Of a stretch of DNA of 64,000 nucleotides, positions 57,794 to 64,000 are shown one piece after another (the first letter of the stretch is position 1; the number at the start of each line of letters is the position of its first letter). The stretch spans positions 7,501 to 71,500 of the forward strand of contig NZ_CAJFDC010000003.1 in the NCBI RefSeq assembly GCF_904067045.1, given 5' to 3'. The position numbers were made by a program, and so were the translations under genes. Below the pieces are notes generated by a model. The model had not been told where the DNA came from. It saw only the letters and a program-made list of their open reading frames with translations, and did no database searches. This DNA comes from Pseudomonas sp. FEN. GTDB taxonomy: Bacteria; Pseudomonadota; Gammaproteobacteria; Pseudomonadales; Pseudomonadaceae.

Positions 57794-59005
57794 TCAGTGT
57801 CCGCCTACCATCCGCGCCGAGCCTTGCGCGGGTTCGGCATACACCGGCCCCAGTCGATCCAGCCGACCACTCCAGGCCGTCAGCGCCAGGGCCAGCAGCA
57901 CCACCAGGCCGCCAATCCAGGTGGTATGGATCAGTCCCAGGTTGGCGACGATCACCCCGCCGATCCAGGCCCCTCCGGCAATGCCAAGGTTGAAGGCGGC
58001 GATGTTCAGGCCCGACGCGACATCCACCGCCCGCGGTGTGTGATGCTCGGCCTGGCGTACCACATAGATCTGCAGGCCCGGTACGTTGCCGAAGGCTACC
58101 GCGCCCCAGGCCAATACGGTCAACAGGACCAGCCATGGGCTGCCCGCGGTGAAGGTCAGCACGAACAGCACGACCGCCAGCAGCAGGAAAATGATCTTCA
58201 GCGCCCCGATGGGACCGCGCTTGTCCGCCAGTTTCCCGCCCCAGATATTGCCCACCGCCACCGAGACACCGTAGACCAGCAGCACCAGGCTGACAGTGCC
58301 GGGCTGGAAGCCGGAGATGTCCTGCAGGATCGGGGCGAGGAAGGTAAAGGCAATAAAGGTGCCGCCATACCCGGCCGCGGTCATCGCGTACACCAGCAGC
58401 AGGCGCGGTTGCTTGAGCACTTGCAGTTGCTGGATCAGTGACGCCGGTTTGTTGTGGGCGATGTTCTTCGGCACATAGATCAGGCTGCCAATAAAGGCGA
58501 TCACGCCCAGGGCGGACACGGCGAGAAAGGTTTCGCGCCAGCCAAAGTGCTGGCCGATAAAGGTCCCCAGCGGTACGCCCGTGACCAGGGCCACGGTCAG
58601 GCCAGTGAACATGATGGCAATCGCGCTGGCGGCCTTTTCCTTCGGCACCAGGCTGGTGGCGATGGTCGAGCCGATGGAGAAGAACACCCCGTGGGCCAGG
58701 CCGGTGACGATTCGCGCGAGGATCAGCGATTCGTAGCTCGGCGCTTGCCAGGCCAGCAGGTTGCCGAGGGTGAACAGCACCATCAGCGACAGCAGCAGGA
58801 GTTTTCGCGGGACCTTGCCAGTGAGGGCGGTCAGCACCGGGGCGCCGATGGCGACACCCAAGGCATAGAGGCTGACCAGCAGGCCGGCGGAGGGCAAGTC
58901 GACACCCAGGTCGGTGCCGATGGTGGGTAACAGGCCAACGATGACGAACTCGGTCGTCCCGATGGCAAAGGCGCTGAGGGTCAGCGCCAGCAAGGCAATG
59001 GGCAT
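57794..59005 (-). CDS. MFS transporter, DHA1 family (AraJ-like)
   Basis: 403-aa inner-membrane protein with 12 predicted helices. It begins MPIALLALTLSAFAIGTTEF, the typical start of AraJ/YdhP-like sugar or drug efflux proteins. The loop between helices 2 and 3 has LTGKVPRKLLLL in place of full motif A. LARIVTGLAHGVFFSIGSTI and GLNIAAFNLGIAGGAWIGGV are family-like. The substrate is unknown. It is divergent from the MscS-type gene and convergent with the fimbrial operon. Confidence 0.88.
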   Translation of the reverse strand: MPIALLALTLSAFAIGTTEFVIVGLLPTIGTDLGVDLPSAGLLVSLYALGVAIGAPVLTALTGKVPRKLLLLSLMVLFTLGNLLAWQAPSYESLILARIVTGLAHGVFFSIGSTIATSLVPKEKAASAIAIMFTGLTVALVTGVPLGTFIGQHFGWRETFLAVSALGVIAFIGSLIYVPKNIAHNKPASLIQQLQVLKQPRLLLVYAMTAAGYGGTFIAFTFLAPILQDISGFQPGTVSLVLLVYGVSVAVGNIWGGKLADKRGPIGALKIIFLLLAVVLFVLTFTAGSPWLVLLTVLAWGAVAFGNVPGLQIYVVRQAEHHTPRAVDVASGLNIAAFNLGIAGGAWIGGVIVANLGLIHTTWIGGLVVLLALALTAWSGRLDRLGPVYAEPAQGSARMVGGH

Positions 59006-59188
59006 GGCTGCAACTCCGGTGGGGTTTGATCAGGAGCGCAGTGTCAGTGTTTCACTTGTGCGGAAAAATACAGGTAAGGGCACAACATATTTGATCTGAA
59101 GGCAAATATCGGCCCGCCAAATCAGCATAGAGGCGAACAACCGAACTTTGCCGCCCCATTGGTACTCAGTTTCTTACAGAGATGGCTG

Positions 59189-61282
59189 ATGAGGTGTCCG
59201 GTTTTGTCCAGGTTCAATGCGAGGTTACTGTTAACCCTGTTCCTCCTGTGTGCCAGTGCTGGAGCAGGGGCCGCGCCCGCGGTTCCGACGCCCGCCGGCA
59301 CGGCGGCGAAACCCGAAGTGCTGGTGCAGGGCGGATTGCTCGGCACCCTCAGTTCCAGCATCGATGATGCGCAGAACCAACTCGACCTCAACGGTCATCT
59401 GCTCGACGCCTGGCGTCTGCGGGCCGACCGGGCCGCCGATGAGGTGGGCCAACTGGTCAGCCAGACTCGCGAGCGTTCACCCTGGAGCATGGTCGGCGAC
59501 TTCCTGGTGCTGTCGCTGGTGTGGCTCGGCAGCTTCGCGGCCTTGACCACGGCGGGGTGCTTCGCCGTCCGTCGTATCAGCCGGCATCGCTGGTTGCAGT
59601 CACGCGAGCGCAGCCTGGCGATGCTCGGTTACCTCTTGCCTTACCTGCTGCCGGCACTGCTCTCCCTGCCGCTGACCCTCTACGTCAGCCACTTCCTGCA
59701 GGCTTCGGCGGGACGGGCGCTGGCGTTGTGCCTGGTCTACGCCACCAACAGCGGTGTTTTCACCAGTGCGGCGCTGCTCTGCCTGACGCTGTTGTTCGAT
59801 CACGGCCACAAGCGCCGGGCCGTGCGGATCATTCGCGCCGACAGCCCGCGTCAGCTGTTTGCAATCGGTTTCCTGGCGGCCTTGAGCGATGCCCTGACCA
59901 GCCCGCAGATCGCTCAGCAACTGGGTGGCAATATCACCAGCAGCGTCGCGGTGTTCACGGCTTTGTTCGCCTCGATCCTGTTCGGCGCGCTGGTGTTCAG
60001 GTTGCGGCGAGCGGTGGCGCATCTGATCCGCAATCGCCCGCTGAGCCAGCGCCTGAAGCAGCCGGCGCTGCAGGAGTCGCTGCGGATCTTTTCCGGGTTG
60101 TGGTACTGGCCGATCCTGTTGATGGTGCTGGTCTCCACGGTCAATCTGATCGGTACCGGCGAGGACAGCCAGAAAGCCTTGCGTTGCGCCTTGCTGACCA
60201 CTGTCCTGCTGATTGCCACGGTGTTTCTCAGCACCGTGTTCCAGCACCTGTTCAAATCCCGCGGCGTGGCGACGATCCAGCGCAGCAGCGTCTACAAGGA
60301 GCGCTTGCTCAGTGTATTGCACGCCGTGCTGCGCATTGCTTTGGCAGTGGGGTTTATCGAATTGTTGGGGCGGATCTGGGGATTTTCGCTGTACGAATTC
60401 GCCGAGCAGAACAGCGTGGGCCGGGCCATCAGCGATTCCCTCAGCCGTATCGGCCTGATCCTGCTGGCGACCTGGTTACTTTGGGTGGTACTCGACACCG
60501 CGATCCAGGAGTCGCTCAAGCCGCCGATCAACCGGCGTGCTTCGCGTCAGCCGAGCATGCGGGCGAAAACCATTCTGCCGCTGCTGCGCAATGCGCTGAA
60601 AGTGATCCTGCTGGTCATCGGTGCGATCACCACCCTGGCCAACCTGGGGATCAATGTCGCGCCGCTGCTGGCGGGAGCCGGGGTGGTGGGGTTGGCCATC
60701 GGTTTCGGCTCCCAGCAGTTGGTGCAGGATGTGATCACCGGACTGTTCATCATCATTGAAGACACCCTGTCCATCGGCGACTGGGTGGTCCTCGATTCCG
60801 GGCACGCCGGCACGGTGGAAGGCCTGACCATTCGGACCTTGCGCCTGCGTGATGGCAAGGGATTCGTGCATTCGGTGCCGTTCGGACAGATCAAGGCGGT
60901 GACCAATCAGTCGCGGCAATTCGCCTTTGCGTTTTTCTCGGTGCAGTTCACCTATGACACCGATGTCGACAAGGCCACCGAGTTGATCCGTGAAACCGGG
61001 CGTTTGATCAGCGAGGACGCGCTGCTCAAGTTCAACCTGCAAGGTCCGCTGGAGGTGTTCGGGGTCGATCGCATGGACCTCAACGGCGTGGTGCTGACGG
61101 CGCAGTTCCGCACCATCTCGGGCGGCCAGTACAGCGTCAGCCGGGCGTTCAACGAGCGGCTGAAGAAGTTGGTGGACCAGAGCCCGTGGGTGCATTTCGC
61201 GCAGACTTATCCACAGCCGGTGATGCTTGCGCCGAGGCTGCCGGCGGTGGAGCAAGAGCCCGCGCCACCAGGGACCGCGTAG
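59189..61282 (+). CDS. Large MscS-family mechanosensitive channel
   Basis: 697 aa. Signal peptide (about 1-30, RLLLTLFLLCASAGAGA), a periplasmic region, and then about 8-11 membrane helices. The C-terminal MscS core has the pore-lining segment NVAPLLAGAGVVGLAIGFGS (about 488-507), then QQLVQDVITGLFIIIEDTLS and the beta-domain IGDWVVLDSGHAGTVEGLTI. The layout resembles E. coli YbiO, a multi-helix MscS homologue that protects against hypo-osmotic shock. The ATG at 59189 is chosen over a TTG 30 bases upstream, but both fit. Confidence 0.88.
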   Translation: MRCPVLSRFNARLLLTLFLLCASAGAGAAPAVPTPAGTAAKPEVLVQGGLLGTLSSSIDDAQNQLDLNGHLLDAWRLRADRAADEVGQLVSQTRERSPWSMVGDFLVLSLVWLGSFAALTTAGCFAVRRISRHRWLQSRERSLAMLGYLLPYLLPALLSLPLTLYVSHFLQASAGRALALCLVYATNSGVFTSAALLCLTLLFDHGHKRRAVRIIRADSPRQLFAIGFLAALSDALTSPQIAQQLGGNITSSVAVFTALFASILFGALVFRLRRAVAHLIRNRPLSQRLKQPALQESLRIFSGLWYWPILLMVLVSTVNLIGTGEDSQKALRCALLTTVLLIATVFLSTVFQHLFKSRGVATIQRSSVYKERLLSVLHAVLRIALAVGFIELLGRIWGFSLYEFAEQNSVGRAISDSLSRIGLILLATWLLWVVLDTAIQESLKPPINRRASRQPSMRAKTILPLLRNALKVILLVIGAITTLANLGINVAPLLAGAGVVGLAIGFGSQQLVQDVITGLFIIIEDTLSIGDWVVLDSGHAGTVEGLTIRTLRLRDGKGFVHSVPFGQIKAVTNQSRQFAFAFFSVQFTYDTDVDKATELIRETGRLISEDALLKFNLQGPLEVFGVDRMDLNGVVLTAQFRTISGGQYSVSRAFNERLKKLVDQSPWVHFAQTYPQPVMLAPRLPAVEQEPAPPGTA

Positions 61283-61350
61283 GTGTTTTCAGAGGCGGTA
61301 TTGCCGCTAAGGGTGATCTTGAGTCTGGCCGAGATGGGTTTCAAATTTCC

Positions 61351-64000
61351 TTAGCTGATTGGCATCAGGCGGTATTGGGTCAGTTTCTTTCGGACCTCGG
61401 CGGCGGCGGCCTGGTCCAGTTCGAGCCAATACAACGGCTGACCGGCGATCTCGGCCGCCGCCGGAACACCATCGCGGTACACCAGGCGATTGCCCGCCAG
61501 CGCCGGTACCTTGCCGCCCGGCAACAAGGTTCCCGCCAGGTTCAGCGGGTCGGCGCCGCACACCGTGATCAAGCTGCCGTCAGTCGGGCGTCGGCGTACT
61601 TCGCGCAACAACGGAATCGCCTCCGGCAAGGCAAACTGTTCACCGGCCAAACCGCTGATAAAACGTCCGCCGCGGATCTCGCCACGGGCTTCCAGTCGAT
61701 GAAAGGTGCGCAGCAATTCCCGCCAACTCGGCAGCCAGTCCGCTTCCCGCTCCAGCAAGCGCCAGAACACCACGCCGTATCGCCGCAACAGGGTCATGGC
61801 GATATGTTCCAGGGTTTCGGCGGGCACCTGGCTTGCCGTCGACACGGCCACCGCCGAACGGCGCAGCAAGGCCCAGCGTCCGGCATCGTCCATCCCGCCG
61901 ACAAAGGCCCCCCGTCCACGCCGGGAACCGCGGGCCTGGCGTTTGCTGGCTGGGGTGATCAGCGCTCGCAGGCCGGCAAAGCTGTCGGCATTCACCCAGC
62001 CGGCACCGACCAGTTCCTGCAAGGCGCTTTCCAACTCGGTGGGCAGCAAGTGCGCTTCGTGCAGCAACTCATCGAAAAACAGCGCGCCCTGTTGCGTCAG
62101 CGCCGCGTGGACTTTTTGCGTGCGCGGCGACAGGTCTTCCACCGCCGTCTGTTCGGCCAGGCTGCTCCACAGCGCGACCTGACCCCGGGGCAGCAATACC
62201 ACCGGCGTATTGCGCGAAGCCGCGCTGGCGTTTTTGCCACGGGTACTGAGGCGCGCCCAGACCAGCTTGCCCGAGCGACACAGCTCATCCAGCCAGCTCG
62301 GCGAATATTCTTTGAGGCGCGTGGCCAGCACATCGCTGTCCCAGGCCCCGGCGGCGACCGGATAGCCTTCGAACTGGCTGAGGATCATCGCCAGGGCGGC
62401 GCTGCCCTGGCCCTGGCAATTGGGGGAAAGGTGCTGCCAGTCGAACAGGAAACGCATGAAATCCTGCACTGTCACCGGCTCGATTTCCCGGCGCAGGCGC
62501 TTGACCGTGTAGCGGTGGATACGCGCCAGCAGGTGACGTTCGCACCACTGCTCTTGAGACGTCCCCGGGCTGAACTGACCGCGCAGCACATAACCCTCGC
62601 TTTCCAGCTTCGCCAGGGCCTGGGTCAGGGCACGGGTGGACAGTGCCAGGGGGGCGGCGATCTCGGCCAGGGTCAGCGGGGCAAAGCCACTGAGGCGCGC
62701 GCGCACGACTTCGACGGCGGCCTCGTCGGCCTCCCAGGGGCGATCGAACCCCGGCGGCGGTTGCCAGGTCGGCTGCGGCGTGGCCTGCGGATAAAGGGCT
62801 CGCAGGCAGGTCAGACGTTCCAGGGCGGTCCACAGCGTGTGTGTCGCGTCGATCTGCAAACACGCGGCACGACCTTGGCTCGCCAGTGCCTGAAGCCAGG
62901 CTGACCACGAGGGATTGGCCTGGGCCTCGGCCTCGCTGATCGCCGCCAGGCTCATCAGCGCCTCATGCATTTCATCCTCGCTGTTGGGCGCGGGCCACGC
63001 TTCCCCGGCCACCGCCTGAATGGCCTCGGCATCCAGCGCGCCGAGGTCGTCGGTGCTCGCCGGATCGCTCCAGCGCCGGTTCAATACGGCCTGGGTGCGG
63101 CGTTCTTCCAGCGGTGCGTCGTCGAGAAAGGTGTAGGGTCGGGCGCTGAGAATCTCCGCCGCCAACGGCGAGGGCGCCGGCAGGTCGCGGGCGATCAGGC
63201 GGATTTCGCCGGCCTCCATGCGTCGCAGCAGGGCCAGCCAGCCTTCGCAGTCCATGGCTTCGTGGAGGCAATCGTCAAGGGTCTGCTCCACCAGCGGATG
63301 GTCGGGAATCTCGCGCTCGCCGGCGAGGTTTTCCAGGCAGGCGATCTGGTCCGGGAACACGCAGGCGGTCAGGTCTTCAGCTTTCATCCGCTGGATCTGC
63401 GGCGCCACCTTGCGTCCGCCGACAAAACGCGGCAGCGCCAGCGCTACCCCGGCATTCCAGCGCCAGCGCACGCCGAACAGCGGGGCGTCGAGCACGGCCT
63501 GGATCAGGATATGTTCGCCGCTGTGGCTGTTGAGGTAGCGCCAGACCTCGTCCAGGGCGAAGCTGTGGCTGGTGGACAGCGACAGCACGATGGCGTCCTC
63601 GCTGGCGGCGGCCTGCAATTCGAAGTTGAAGGTGCGGCAGAAACGCTTGCGCAGGGCCAGGCCCCAGGCGCGGTTGATCCGGCTGCCGAACGGGCTGTGG
63701 ATCACCAGTTGGGTGCCACCGGATTCGTCGAAGAACCGCTCCATGATCAGGGTGTCCTGCGAAGGCAGGGCCCCCAGGCATTGTCGGGCACGGGCCAGGT
63801 ACTCGACGATCTGCTCGGCGCTGGCCGGGTCCAGGCCAAGTCTCGCGCGCAGCCAGTCGAGGCTCGGCCGCAAGTCCCCTGGCGTCGTGCCCAGCAGTTC
63901 ATCCAGATGGGCGTGCAGGCGCGCCACGGCAAAGGACAGTTCGGCGCTGCGCCCCGGTGCCTCGCCCAGCCAGAACGGAATACTCGGCGGCTGGCCATGG
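61351..64000 (-). CDS. ATP-dependent helicase Lhr-type, C-terminal part (5' end outside window)
   Basis: The open frame runs off the right edge, leaving about 883 residues up to the stop at 61351. It reads IPFWLGEAPGRSAELSFAVA at the edge, then MERFFDESGGTQLVIHSPFG, RINRAWGLALRKRFCRTFNF and LNRRWSDPASTDDLGALDAE. These belong to the Lhr-core and large C-terminal winged-helix region of Lhr-family superfamily 2 helicases. The Walker and DEAD/DEAH motifs lie outside the window. Full-length Lhr is about 1,400-1,500 aa, a DNA or DNA-RNA translocase implicated in repair. Convergent with the MscS gene, 68 bases apart. Confidence 0.85.
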   Translation of the reverse strand, partial: HGQPPSIPFWLGEAPGRSAELSFAVARLHAHLDELLGTTPGDLRPSLDWLRARLGLDPASAEQIVEYLARARQCLGALPSQDTLIMERFFDESGGTQLVIHSPFGSRINRAWGLALRKRFCRTFNFELQAAASEDAIVLSLSTSHSFALDEVWRYLNSHSGEHILIQAVLDAPLFGVRWRWNAGVALALPRFVGGRKVAPQIQRMKAEDLTACVFPDQIACLENLAGEREIPDHPLVEQTLDDCLHEAMDCEGWLALLRRMEAGEIRLIARDLPAPSPLAAEILSARPYTFLDDAPLEERRTQAVLNRRWSDPASTDDLGALDAEAIQAVAGEAWPAPNSEDEMHEALMSLAAISEAEAQANPSWSAWLQALASQGRAACLQIDATHTLWTALERLTCLRALYPQATPQPTWQPPPGFDRPWEADEAAVEVVRARLSGFAPLTLAEIAAPLALSTRALTQALAKLESEGYVLRGQFSPGTSQEQWCERHLLARIHRYTVKRLRREIEPVTVQDFMRFLFDWQHLSPNCQGQGSAALAMILSQFEGYPVAAGAWDSDVLATRLKEYSPSWLDELCRSGKLVWARLSTRGKNASAASRNTPVVLLPRGQVALWSSLAEQTAVEDLSPRTQKVHAALTQQGALFFDELLHEAHLLPTELESALQELVGAGWVNADSFAGLRALITPASKRQARGSRRGRGAFVGGMDDAGRWALLRRSAVAVSTASQVPAETLEHIAMTLLRRYGVVFWRLLEREADWLPSWRELLRTFHRLEARGEIRGGRFISGLAGEQFALPEAIPLLREVRRRPTDGSLITVCGADPLNLAGTLLPGGKVPALAGNRLVYRDGVPAAAEIAGQPLYWLELDQAAAAEVRKKLTQYRLMPIS

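Overview
The window reads as chromosome of a fluorescent-type Pseudomonas (P. fluorescens species complex). The order rrn - birA - tRNA-Tyr/Gly/Thr - tufB - tRNA-Trp - secE - nusG - rplKAJL - rpoBC - rpsLG - fusA - tufA - S10/spc/alpha ribosomal operons - katA - bacterial ferritin - uvrA - MFS - ssb is the Pseudomonas arrangement. REP elements with a GCGGGCTTGCCCGC core and the protein sequences themselves support this. Species level is inference.

Positions 1-35,711 are the translation and transcription superoperon, almost all on the + strand. It holds the 3' part of a 23S gene, a 5S gene, four tRNAs, both EF-Tu genes, the SecE/NusG pair, the L11-L1-L10-L12-RNA polymerase cluster, the str operon, and the S10, spc and alpha operons with secY, rpmJ, rpoA and rplQ. 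Several internal hairpins and good sigma70 promoters divide it. Three hairpins overlap the elements of a downstream promoter (before tRNA-Trp, before rpsH, before rpsM). Just before the tRNA cluster, between birA and a SPOR-like gene, the pantothenate kinase gene coaX appears reduced to a 33-codon in-frame stub.

Positions 35,905-43,180 hold oxidative-stress, iron-storage and DNA-repair genes: catalase, a FtnA-type bacterial ferritin lacking the haem-ligand Met, convergent uvrA, a YajR-like MFS exporter and ssb. Positions 43,181-44,791 are accessory and decayed. They hold a long nested inverted repeat around a REP pair, a DUF3077-like gene with an internal stop, a small overlapping upstream reading frame and a small P-loop kinase.

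Positions 44,958-48,990 are a LysR regulator divergent from a dicarboxylate/amino-acid:cation symporter and a two-domain Asp/Glu racemase-like protein whose first half has lost one catalytic Cys. Positions 48,993-57,483 form a chaperone-usher fimbrial locus: a LuxR-type response regulator, the REC-Hpt tail of what looks like a truncated BvgS/RocS-like hybrid sensor kinase, a 16-bp perfect palindrome, a major pilin, two PapD-like chaperones, an usher, a two-domain tip adhesin and a further pilin. The rest is an AraJ-like MFS exporter, a large MscS-type channel and the C-terminal part of an Lhr-family helicase running off the right edge.

No CRISPR array, intact insertion sequence or prophage was seen. 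The most unusual items are the coaX remnant, the beheaded sensor kinase next to its regulator and fimbrial operon, the fused racemase with one damaged half, and the hairpin/promoter overlaps inside the ribosomal protein operons.
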